Shown here: piece by piece, positions 39,791-47,997 of the stretch
Layout: each line of letters opens with the position of its first letter
How positions within the stretch are numbered: position 1 is the stretch's first letter
Assembly (NCBI RefSeq): GCF_003054265.1
Contig: NZ_QBKT01000001.1
Location: 372,001-436,000, forward strand
Length of the DNA stretch: 64,000 nucleotides
Direction: 5' to 3'
From: Kordia periserrulae
Lineage (GTDB): Bacteria > Bacteroidota > Bacteroidia > Flavobacteriales > Flavobacteriaceae
Made by a program: the position numbers and the translations under genes
Notes under the pieces: model-generated
Told to the model about the DNA's origin: nothing
Seen by the model: the letters and a program-made list of their open reading frames with translations, nothing else
Database searches by the model: none

Positions 39791-42463
39791 ATGAAAGTGA
39801 AAAAAATAGTAAAACGTACAGGAATTACCTTCCTTATTCTGCTTATCGCCTTAATTGCAACACCCTATATTTTTAAAGATAAAATTATTGCGATGGTAAA
39901 AGAGAGCATCAACGAAAATATCAATGCGCGTGTTGATTTTGCCGATGCAGATCTTAGTTTCTTCCGCAATTTCCCAAAAGCTTCTATTGTATTGGAAGAT
40001 GTAAAAGTTATCAACAATGCACCTTTTGAAAATGATACGTTATTTTATGGAAAAGAAGTTTCGGTGACCACCGGAATTGGCGAACTTTTTAAAGGAAAAA
40101 ACGAAGCGATTCAAATTTATAGTTTTACAGTTGATGATGCGAAACTGAATATTGTGGTTGACGAAAACGGAAATGCCAATTACGATATTGCCAAACCCAG
40201 CGAAACACCTAAAACCGCAGATACAACTTCAGAAACGTCCAATTTTGCGTTCCAAATAGACAATTATCACATCCTAAATACTGATATTACCTATCACGAT
40301 GCAAAAAGCAAGACGTTTTTAACCATTGAAAATGCACAACACGAAGGTTTTGGCGATTTCTCATTAGCGACTTCCAAATTGGAAACGACGACAACGGCGC
40401 TGGTTTCGTTTGCGCTCGATGAGTTAACCTATATCAATCAGCAACAAGTACAACTAGACGCGCTCATTGGAATGGATTTGAACGAAGGAAAATACACGTT
40501 TTTAGAAAACGAAGCTTTAATCAACAAATTGCCGTTGAAATTTGATGGTTTTGTAAAAGTCAATCCGAATTCGCAAGAAGTACAATTGAAATTGCAAACA
40601 CCTTCTTCCGATTTTAAAAACTTTTTAGCAGTCATTCCTGAAGCGTACACCAAAGATATTACCAATGTAACAACCTCAGGAAATTTTGAAGTTTCTGGAG
40701 AAATCAAAGGAATTGTAGACGAAAACAATATTCCGAAAATTGATATCAATATTGTGTCCAACAATGCTTCTTTTAAGTATCCTGACTTGCCAAAAAGTGT
40801 GGAGAATATCAACATTAATGCACAAATTAAAAACACCACAGGAAAAACCGAAGACACGTATATCAACATCAACGATTTGGCTTTTAAAATTGACCAAGAT
40901 TCTTTTCGTGGAAACGGCACACTTTCGCAACTCATGAGCAATCCGAAAGTGAATGCGACCATCAAAGGAAAATTGAATTTAGGCAATATTTCCAAAGCGT
41001 ATCCAATCGAATTAAATAAAGAATTAAGCGGCATTGTCGACGCCAATTTAACGACCAATTTTGACATGAACGCGATTGAAAAACAACAATACAATCGCAT
41101 CAAAAATACAGGAAACTTAAAAGTGACGGATTTTTTATTTTCTTCCAAAGATGTGGTAAATCCATTAGCGATTTCGGAAGCTGCAATTGATTTTGTTCCT
41201 GGCAGAATTTCACTTCGAAAATTTGACGCTTCCAGCGGAAAAACAGATTTTAACGCCACAGGAGCCATTGATAACTTGCTTGGTTTTTTATTTAATAATG
41301 GAAAATTGAAAGGAAATTTCAATGTAAATTCAGATACTTTCTACGTGAGCGACTTCATGGTAGCTAGCGAAAAAGGAAGTGAAAATAAAAACACAGAAGT
41401 ACAGCAAGGAGAAGCCTTGAAAATTCCAGCGTTTTTGGATTGTAAGATTAACGTAAATTCAAAAAAGGTATTTTACGATACTATCGAGCTTACCAACGTA
41501 CAAGGAAGTTTATTTTTGGAAGATGGAGAAGCGATTTTAGAAAATGTCCGCTCCGATGTTTTTGATGGAAAAATCACCTTAAACGGATTGGTTTCTACAA
41601 AGCAAAACACGCCAAATTTTGCCATGGATTTAGGTATGAATTCATTTGATATTTCCAAATCATTCAACGGACTGGAATTATTGCAAAACATTGCGCCAAT
41701 TGCCAAAGCGCTGAACGGAAAACTCAATACAAATATTTCTTTAAAAGGTGATTTAAGCGACAATTATACGCCAAATTTAAAAACGATTTCTGGAAATGCG
41801 TTTGCTGAGTTATTAACTACGACCTTACGCTCTACAAACATAGATTTCTTCAATAAAATCAATGAAAAATTGACCTTTATCGACTTAAATAAAGTAAATA
41901 TTGAAGATATTAAAGCAAAGTTGTCTTTTGACAATGGGAAAGTAAGTGTAAAACCGTTTTCGTTCAATTATAAAGACATTGAAATTACCGTGAGCGGAAG
42001 TCACGGATTTGACCAATCACTAGCTTATAATGCTACATTTCAAATTCCTGCAAAATATTTAGGCTCGGAAGTGACGAATTTACTTTCGGAAATCAAATCG
42101 GAAGAAGCAAAACAGATTTCGATTCCTGTGTCAACAAAAATTACAGGAAACCTTACCAGTCCAAATTTTACTACCGATTTGGCAAGTGCCACCAAAGATT
42201 TGGTCACAAAATTAGCCAAACTAAAAGCACAAGAAGCATTAGGAAATATTGATACTGGAAGTGATACCGTAAATGATATTTTAGGAAGTGTGTTGAATGG
42301 AAATACCAAAGAAAAAGATTCTACCGTAACAACGCCAAATTCTAAGCTAGATGAGGTAAAAGGTGTTTTTGGGAATTTTCTAAAAAACCGTAAAAAGAAA
42401 AAAGAAGCCACAAAAAAGAATGATACGATTTCGCAAGTAGAAAAGCAGCAGGATTCTTTGTAG
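39791..42463 (+). CDS. AsmA-family envelope protein
   Basis: The 890-residue protein starts at ATG 39791; a TTG 42 bases upstream would add an unlikely extension. It has an N-terminal membrane helix (about residues 9-28, TGITFLILLIALIATPYIF). A long periplasmic beta-rich body follows, with the AsmA N-terminal segment SFFRNFPKASIVLEDVKVIN and the AsmA-like C-terminal domain (GLVSTKQNTPNFAMDLGMNSFDI, PNFTTDLASATKDLV). It ends in a basic stretch. The AsmA/TamB/YicH group builds hydrophobic grooves thought to carry lipids between the membranes. The exact role here is unknown. Confidence 0.88.
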   Translation: MKVKKIVKRTGITFLILLIALIATPYIFKDKIIAMVKESINENINARVDFADADLSFFRNFPKASIVLEDVKVINNAPFENDTLFYGKEVSVTTGIGELFKGKNEAIQIYSFTVDDAKLNIVVDENGNANYDIAKPSETPKTADTTSETSNFAFQIDNYHILNTDITYHDAKSKTFLTIENAQHEGFGDFSLATSKLETTTTALVSFALDELTYINQQQVQLDALIGMDLNEGKYTFLENEALINKLPLKFDGFVKVNPNSQEVQLKLQTPSSDFKNFLAVIPEAYTKDITNVTTSGNFEVSGEIKGIVDENNIPKIDINIVSNNASFKYPDLPKSVENININAQIKNTTGKTEDTYININDLAFKIDQDSFRGNGTLSQLMSNPKVNATIKGKLNLGNISKAYPIELNKELSGIVDANLTTNFDMNAIEKQQYNRIKNTGNLKVTDFLFSSKDVVNPLAISEAAIDFVPGRISLRKFDASSGKTDFNATGAIDNLLGFLFNNGKLKGNFNVNSDTFYVSDFMVASEKGSENKNTEVQQGEALKIPAFLDCKINVNSKKVFYDTIELTNVQGSLFLEDGEAILENVRSDVFDGKITLNGLVSTKQNTPNFAMDLGMNSFDISKSFNGLELLQNIAPIAKALNGKLNTNISLKGDLSDNYTPNLKTISGNAFAELLTTTLRSTNIDFFNKINEKLTFIDLNKVNIEDIKAKLSFDNGKVSVKPFSFNYKDIEITVSGSHGFDQSLAYNATFQIPAKYLGSEVTNLLSEIKSEEAKQISIPVSTKITGNLTSPNFTTDLASATKDLVTKLAKLKAQEALGNIDTGSDTVNDILGSVLNGNTKEKDSTVTTPNSKLDEVKGVFGNFLKNRKKKKEATKKNDTISQVEKQQDSL

Positions 42464-42512
42464 GTGTTGGGTGTTTGGTGTTGGGTTTTGGGTTTTGGGT
42501 TTTGGGTGTTTG
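42464..42512 (+). repeat. G/T-rich tract with G-quadruplex-type motif
   Basis: Directly after the AsmA gene stop the plus strand repeats GTGTTGGG and GTTTGG. It then carries four GGG runs separated by exactly four T (42483, 42490, 42497, 42504). That pattern fits an intramolecular G-quadruplex in the coding-strand RNA or DNA. Confidence 0.7.
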
Positions 42513-42539
42513 AAGTAAAATTATCAAATTTTCAAATCA

Positions 42540-42700
42540 ACAAATTTTCAAATTAAAAAACTGCTACATTGATACATTAAAAAAGCTGCCGCGTCGAAAG
42601 CTCCTCATAGTGACGTTTCAAAAAAGCAATTAACACATTTTCAAATTACCAAATTGACAAATTTTCAAATTAAAACACTGCTACATTGCTACATAAAAAA
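42540..42700. repeat. Two copies of an AT-rich intergenic repeat
   Basis: Copies at 42540-42582 and 42657-42700 share ACAAATTTTCAAATTAAAA, then CTGCTACATTG, then a TACAT-A-rich tail. Further fragments (TTTTCAAAT and TTGCTACATTA) surround them. There is no gene in the gap between the AsmA and DUF2797 genes. Confidence 0.65.
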
Positions 42701-42709
42701 ATTGCTACA

Positions 42710-43504
42710 TTAGCCAATTCCAAGACTCACCACCAAGCCTTCATTTCCGCGAATGTTGAAAACTGTATTGTCTTCAAAAATTAAATATTGTCCTTTGATG
42801 CCTTTTAAAATTCCTTCGTAGGTTGGTGTTTTGAGGAGATTCAAACTTTTTATCTTTTCAGGATAGGAAAGCACTGGAAAATCCAATTCTACCACTTCTC
42901 TATTCGGCAAATAATAATCTTTGGCTTCGTCAGGAATGAATTCTTTTAATTCTTCTTTTTTGGCGACTAAATCTGCTTCTTCATTCAGATTTTGCAGCAT
43001 TTTTCGCCAATTCGTTTTGTCAGAAACATGCGCTTTTAAAGCAACTTCCGTAATTCCTGCAATATATCTATTAGGTGCTTCCAAAATTTCTACCGCTTTT
43101 ACCGCGCCTTGGTCTATCCAACGTGTCGGAACTTGACGTTTTCGCGTCACACCAACTTTTATCTCGCTTGATAATGCCAAATAGACAATATGCGGTTGCA
43201 GCTGTACTTGCTTTTCGTATTCCAAATCGCGATCTTCAATACCTAGATGCGCAGTGCTCAATTCTGGTCGCATAATCCAATCGCCAGCCGTTGGAATCTC
43301 AAAAAAACAACTTTTACAAAATCCTTGACGGTAAATTTCCTTATCCAAATGACAATTTAGGCACTCAAACTTCTCAAAAGTCAGACTCATTTTCTTATCG
43401 AGTAACTGGTTCATATTCAAGAAATCATCTTCAAAATTTAGGTAATATTGTATCGGATTTCCGAACTCAGTTTGCATTTTCGTTAAAACACCTTTGTACA
43501 TCAT
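42710..43504 (-). CDS. DUF2797 protein
   Basis: The 264-residue protein matches DUF2797 along its length. It has a four-Cys zinc-ribbon-like pair near residues 48-69 (FECLNCHLDKEIYRQGFCKSCFF), then PELSTAHLGIEDRDLEYEKQVQLQPHIVYLALSSEIKVGVTRKRQVPTRWIDQGA. It ends with a small beta domain including GILKGIKGQYLIFEDNTVFNI. The VGVTR...WIDQGA pattern is GIY-YIG-like. Function is unknown. Two ATG codons (43504 and 43501) begin the frame. It is divergent from the GH3 gene. Confidence 0.85.
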   Translation of the reverse strand: MMYKGVLTKMQTEFGNPIQYYLNFEDDFLNMNQLLDKKMSLTFEKFECLNCHLDKEIYRQGFCKSCFFEIPTAGDWIMRPELSTAHLGIEDRDLEYEKQVQLQPHIVYLALSSEIKVGVTRKRQVPTRWIDQGAVKAVEILEAPNRYIAGITEVALKAHVSDKTNWRKMLQNLNEEADLVAKKEELKEFIPDEAKDYYLPNREVVELDFPVLSYPEKIKSLNLLKTPTYEGILKGIKGQYLIFEDNTVFNIRGNEGLVVSLGIG

Positions 43505-43637
43505 TAAAGATTTTTGCTATTTTTATTCAATTAAAGTAAGTTTACACACCAAAGAAAAGTGATAACGAAAGTAACAAACTTTTCGCGAGTAGCCATATTT
43601 TAATAGCTAAAATACAACCGAATAACCGTAAGACACC

Positions 43638-45158
43638 ATGCCGATACCTTTAGTAAATTCTATCGCGTCTTGGTTTTTAAAAAAGCGCATCACGCAAATT
43701 GAGCATTTTTTAAAAAACCCGAACGAAGTGCAGTCAGAACTGCTAAAGAACTTATTGTACGCGGCAAAAAAGACGGAAATCGGAAAGCAATACGACTTTG
43801 CCAACATCTCCAATTACCAAATATTTTCAGAGCGAATTCCCGTTACAACGTATGAAGACATTCAATCAATGATTGAACGCGCGCGCAGAGGAGAAAGTAA
43901 TATTTTTTGGCCAAAATCGATTCGTTGGTTTGCAAAATCGAGTGGAACTACCAATGCCAAAAGTAAATTTATTCCTGTGACAAACGAATCGTTGGAATGG
44001 TGCCATTATGCTGCGAGTAAGGATTTATTGTGCATGTATTTGAATAACAATCCTGAGGCGCAATTGTTTAATGGAAAGAGTTTACGCTTGGGCGGAAGCA
44101 AAGAATTGTACGAACAAAACGGTACATATTACGGCGATTTATCAGCCATTTTGATAGATAATTTGCCGTTTTGGGCAGAATTTAGCAGTACGCCAAGCAG
44201 TAAAGTATCGCTTATGGGCGATTGGGAAGTAAAGATTGATGCCATTATCAAAGAAACCTTGCGCGAAAACGTGACGAGTTTGGCAGGCGTTCCTTCGTGG
44301 ATGTTGGTATTGATGAATGAAGTATTAGTCCAAACACAAAAAGCAAATTTATTTGAAGTGTGGCCCAATTTGGAAGTCTATTTCCACGGTGGTGTGAGTT
44401 TTGCTCCGTATGAAGAGCAGTACAGAAACTTATTGCCAAATCCTGATTTTAAATACTACGAAATTTACAATGCTTCCGAAGGATTTTTTGCCATTCAAGA
44501 TCGAAATGATTCGGATGAACTTTTATTGATGTTGGATTATGGTATTTTTTATGAATTCATTCCGATGGATACCTATCATACCCCAAATCAGAAAGTAATT
44601 CCGCTGTCGGAAGTTGAGGTAGATAAAAACTATGCTGTTGTCATTACGACCAATGGCGGTTTGTGGCGCTATATGATTGGCGACACCATTCGTTTTACTT
44701 CTGTAAATCCGTATCGCATCAAAGTTACAGGAAGAACCAAGCATCACATCAATGTTTTTGGAGAAGAACTCATCATTGAAAATGCCGAAGATGCCCTCAA
44801 AAGAGTTTGCACTGCAACTCAGTCAAAAATTGCAGAATATACCGCAGGACCTATTTTTATGCAGGATAAAGAAAAAGGTGCGCACGAATGGATTATTGAA
44901 TTTAACAAAGCACCTGAAAATATTGACGAATTTGCTTTTCTGTTGGATGAAGCTTTGCAAAACATCAACTCCGATTACGAAGCCAAGCGTTATAACAACA
45001 TGACGCTAAACAGTTTAAAATTGAACGTAGCTCGTTCAGGATTGTTTTATGATTGGTTAAAGAAAAACGACAAACTTGGCGGACAACATAAGATTCCTCG
45101 ACTCTCCAACGAGCGCACGTATTTGGACGATTTACTTCAGATGAATTCACAAGGCTAA
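43638..45158 (+). CDS. GH3-family acyl-adenylating enzyme
   Basis: The 506-residue protein is a GH3 (auxin-responsive promoter family) member, part of the adenylating enzyme superfamily. It has RRGESNIFWPKSIRWFAKSSGTT with the ATP-binding SSGTT (about residues 100-104), YYEIYNASEGFFAIQ (motif II), and the C-terminal RYMIGDTIRFTSVNPYRIKVTGRTKHHINVFGEELI. In plants GH3 enzymes join amino acids to jasmonate or auxin. Bacterial members are full length, but their substrates are unknown. The gene stands alone between DUF2797 and the OmpA gene, and no pathway partner is visible. Confidence 0.9.
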   Translation: MPIPLVNSIASWFLKKRITQIEHFLKNPNEVQSELLKNLLYAAKKTEIGKQYDFANISNYQIFSERIPVTTYEDIQSMIERARRGESNIFWPKSIRWFAKSSGTTNAKSKFIPVTNESLEWCHYAASKDLLCMYLNNNPEAQLFNGKSLRLGGSKELYEQNGTYYGDLSAILIDNLPFWAEFSSTPSSKVSLMGDWEVKIDAIIKETLRENVTSLAGVPSWMLVLMNEVLVQTQKANLFEVWPNLEVYFHGGVSFAPYEEQYRNLLPNPDFKYYEIYNASEGFFAIQDRNDSDELLLMLDYGIFYEFIPMDTYHTPNQKVIPLSEVEVDKNYAVVITTNGGLWRYMIGDTIRFTSVNPYRIKVTGRTKHHINVFGEELIIENAEDALKRVCTATQSKIAEYTAGPIFMQDKEKGAHEWIIEFNKAPENIDEFAFLLDEALQNINSDYEAKRYNNMTLNSLKLNVARSGLFYDWLKKNDKLGGQHKIPRLSNERTYLDDLLQMNSQG

Positions 45159-45296
45159 AATCATTAAAAATCAAATAAATAGCTTTTTATATAGGGGAAA
45201 ATACGTGGTTTTTTCCTGTAGTTTCAGCGGTTTGTACTCCTTATCGGATATTCACGTCATTTATCTAAAAAAATGCGTTTAGCATAATTCCCGCTT

Positions 45297-45304
45297 TATA
45301 TTTG
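45297..45304 (+). promoter_or_regulatory. Putative -7 element (TATATTTG) of the OmpA/PD40 gene
   Basis: TATATTTG fits TAnnTTTG, 41 bases before the ATG at 45346. The leader is AT-rich, as usual for this phylum. Confidence 0.5.
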
Positions 45305-45345
45305 TGTTATCAGATTATTAACAATAGTACAATACTAAATTTCAA

Positions 45346-46977
45346 ATGAGAAAGTTTACAGCTACGGTGCTAACTTCTTTAGCACTGTTCACAGTAACTT
45401 TCGCAACTGCACAAGGGCCAGAGGCAGAAGCGATAGGGACTAGTGAAACCTACAGCAATGTAGCGGATAAAGACGCGGAATATCGCGCAATCAAAGCATT
45501 GGATCCAAACGGATTCATGTATGAATTCAAAAATCTTAATATCAACACTGAATTCTCTGAGCATGCAACTGCATTCTTTAGAGACAAAGTAATTGTGTCT
45601 TCTGCGAAAAAAATTGGGGCGTTTTTCACAAAGAAAGATCCAACTACAAACGAAGGATTTCACAATCTATACTGTGGTGATTTAAACCAAAAAGGAGATA
45701 TTAAAAACTTAGTGAATTTTTCTAGAGCAATCAATACTAGAGAAAATCACGAAGGTTCTGTTGCTTTAAACGATGCACAAAATGTAGTTTTCTTTACAAG
45801 AAGCATTGAAGAAAATGGGCAGCACAACTTGAAAATTTTCAAAGCAGAAATGCTAGAATACGAATGGACAAATTTTGAAATGTTGCCATTCAACGTAGCA
45901 GGATACGCTATTGAAAACCCTGTGTTATCTCCAGATAATAAAACGATTTATTTTTCATCAAATATGCCAGGTTCTAAAGGTGGATATGATTTGTTTTCAG
46001 TAACTATCAACGAAGACGGAACATACTCGAAGCCAAAGAACTTAGGAAGTGAAATCAATACACACAAAGACGAAAAGTTTCCATACGTAATGGCAGACAA
46101 TAGCGCTTTGTATTTTTCCTCTAACGGACATTACAACTTAGGAGGATTGGATGTATTTGAAAGTAAAATCATTGATGGAAAATTTAGTTTTCCTGTGAAT
46201 ATGGGAAGTTCATTAAACAGTCCAGAAGACGATTTTGGATTTTTGATGGATCAGACAAATTCTGGTTTCTTCACGTCAAATCGTGCGGGTGGAAAAGGTG
46301 GAAATGACATTTACTATTTTAAGAGAGAAAAAACAACTCAAACATTACAAGGTTTGATTGTTGACCACAAAACAAACATGATTTTACCAAATGCTACGGT
46401 AACTGTAGTAGACGCGTATGGTCGTGTTGTTGACAAAATTACGTCTGATGATAAAGGAATTTTCACTACAACAATTATTCCTTACAATTCATACACAATT
46501 CACGCTTCAAAAGATGGTTTTATTGACCAAGAAGAGGACTTCGAATCGTTTAGAGGTGATAATTATAAGCACAATGTAACGATTAAGTTGCCACAAGCAA
46601 AAGCTGAAATCGTACAGGAAGAAGAAAAATTAGTTATTAAAATCGAGAATATCTATTTCGATTATAACAAATGGGTTCTTAAAGATGAGTCTACGTTAGC
46701 ATTGAACAAAATCGTAGATGTATTGAATGAAAACCCAGAAATGAAAATTGAAATCAACGCGCATACCGACAACAGAGGTAGTGCAAACTACAACGCAAAG
46801 CTTTCTAACAAAAGAGCTACTGCGGCAAGAGCATACTTGTTAGCAAAAGGTGTAGCTGCCAGCCGTGTGATTTCTAATGGATATGGTGAATCGCAACCTT
46901 TAGTAGATTGTGGAACAACATGTTCAGAGGCGCAACACGAGACCAACCGTAGAATCGAGTTCATTATCGTGGAGTAA
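45346..46977 (+). CDS. OmpA-family protein with PD40 repeats and a carboxypeptidase-regulatory domain
   Basis: The 543-residue protein has a signal peptide ending ATAQ. A PD40/WD40-like propeller part follows (about residues 130-325, with units such as NPVLSPDNKTIYFSSN and FPYVMADNSALYFSSNG), then a CarboxypepD_reg-like domain (about 335-415). The C-terminal OmpA domain (about 425-543) has INAHTDNRGSANYNAKLSNKRATAARAYL, where D and R bind peptidoglycan. This order resembles PorE-type T9SS accessory proteins, minus the N-terminal TPR. It likely tethers an outer-membrane assembly to the cell wall. A terminator follows. Confidence 0.92.
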   Translation: MRKFTATVLTSLALFTVTFATAQGPEAEAIGTSETYSNVADKDAEYRAIKALDPNGFMYEFKNLNINTEFSEHATAFFRDKVIVSSAKKIGAFFTKKDPTTNEGFHNLYCGDLNQKGDIKNLVNFSRAINTRENHEGSVALNDAQNVVFFTRSIEENGQHNLKIFKAEMLEYEWTNFEMLPFNVAGYAIENPVLSPDNKTIYFSSNMPGSKGGYDLFSVTINEDGTYSKPKNLGSEINTHKDEKFPYVMADNSALYFSSNGHYNLGGLDVFESKIIDGKFSFPVNMGSSLNSPEDDFGFLMDQTNSGFFTSNRAGGKGGNDIYYFKREKTTQTLQGLIVDHKTNMILPNATVTVVDAYGRVVDKITSDDKGIFTTTIIPYNSYTIHASKDGFIDQEEDFESFRGDNYKHNVTIKLPQAKAEIVQEEEKLVIKIENIYFDYNKWVLKDESTLALNKIVDVLNENPEMKIEINAHTDNRGSANYNAKLSNKRATAARAYLLAKGVAASRVISNGYGESQPLVDCGTTCSEAQHETNRRIEFIIVE

Positions 46978-47002
46978 ATTGTAAATAATACTGATATTAC
47001 CC

Positions 47003-47036
47003 AAAAAAGGAACGTGCCCTGCGTTCCTTTTTATTT
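47003..47036 (+). terminator. Rho-independent terminator after the OmpA gene
   Basis: A 10-base perfect stem (AAAAGGAACG and CGTTCCTTTT) with a 7-base loop ends in a T-rich run. It also lies 4 bases from the stop of the convergent membrane-protein gene. Confidence 0.85.
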
Positions 47037-47039
47037 TCT

Positions 47040-47495
47040 TCAACTACTAGAATATTGTACAATTGACAGTATTGTCAATATTAGACCTATAACGGATATT
47101 ATGATTTGAATAGAAATCCAATATTTGTATAAGCGTGATTTATGTATCCATCCAAATCTCTCTCTAATTTTCTTTTTAGCTAGATCATTATCAATACTTG
47201 TATTTGGAAAATCTTCATGAATTTTTTCTTTATACAATCTACTGCAGTACAAATGCCATGAGAACCTTTCATAATGTTTTATAGAAAAAAAACTTCCAAA
47301 CAAGCCTAATATCATAAGTAAGGCTGATAAAATCATCTTTTCAATACTGACTTCCACATTAGTTATCACTGCTGTCAATATTGTTGACACTGTTAGAATT
47401 ATGTTAGTCATACTCGCACGCTGAGATTCATGATTAAGCATTGAATTTTCATGTTTTTTGTAAAACTCAAGAAGTATTTGATGTTTTGCCTCCAT
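47040..47495 (-). CDS. Three-helix membrane protein of unknown family
   Basis: The 151-residue protein has a polar N-terminus (MEAKHQILLEFYKKHENSMLNHES) and two close membrane helices (about residues 30-48 and 53-71). A soluble middle, rich in K, R and aromatic residues, contains KHYERFSWHLYCSRLYK. A third helix lies at the C-terminus (about 125-148). The layout recalls small SLATT/RipA-type membrane proteins linked to conflict systems, but I see no diagnostic motif. It is isolated, in an AT-rich zone with long non-coding flanks, which suggests an accessory gene. Confidence 0.65.
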   Translation of the reverse strand: MEAKHQILLEFYKKHENSMLNHESQRASMTNIILTVSTILTAVITNVEVSIEKMILSALLMILGLFGSFFSIKHYERFSWHLYCSRLYKEKIHEDFPNTSIDNDLAKKKIRERFGWIHKSRLYKYWISIQIIISVIGLILTILSIVQYSSS

Positions 47496-47997
47496 ACATA
47501 TAAAGCTTTATTAGTTAATAATTAAATAATATAACATGATTAACCAAAAAAATTATTGATAGTATCAAATGATACTACCGCACTAAGATAAGATACTCTA
47601 CATTAGCAAACACAAACTTCTTCTTCTTTTACAAAAAATCTCAGCAACTTTTTAGTTTTTCCTCAGCAACTTTTCATCCTTTCCTCCTTTACTTTCACTC
47701 AAAACCTCATGAGCTTTTGAAACTTTACTACCTATCAAAAAAAAGTTTAATACGTATTAAAATCATTTTTGCTACGTAGCAAACTAAATTTTACTATAGA
47801 GTAACTATTTAAAATGTCTTGACAATTCATTGTTTTTACACGGAGGTTTTCATAAAATGATACAGTACTATTGACTGTTATACCCTTTGCTAAAATGTTT
47901 AAAATAATTTTGTAAATTTCGATACGATTCTTCAAGAAGGATATAAGAACGCATTTGATTTTGAAATAGAGAATCTCTTACCCTAACTCCGTAAATA
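47496..47997. other. 502-base AT-rich gap
   Basis: I find no convincing gene. A 62-codon minus-strand frame (47747-47935) has no family resemblance, no neighbour and poor composition, so it is not called. A 13-base word, CTCAGCAACTTTT, occurs twice (47640-47652 and 47662-47674). A related CCTCAGCAAC is in the gap at about 29858. The promoter of the TPR-HTH gene must lie near the right end. Confidence 0.5.

Noticed and set aside
40438-41322. Long antisense open frame (294 codons) inside the AsmA-family gene
   Set aside because: It lies wholly within a well-supported gene on the other strand, has no recognisable domain, and its Ser/Phe/Lys-rich composition is what a shadow frame of that gene would give.
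47747-47935. 62-codon minus-strand frame in the gap before the TPR-HTH gene
   Set aside because: It has no family resemblance, lacks a supporting neighbour or promoter, and sits in very AT-rich DNA where such frames arise by chance.
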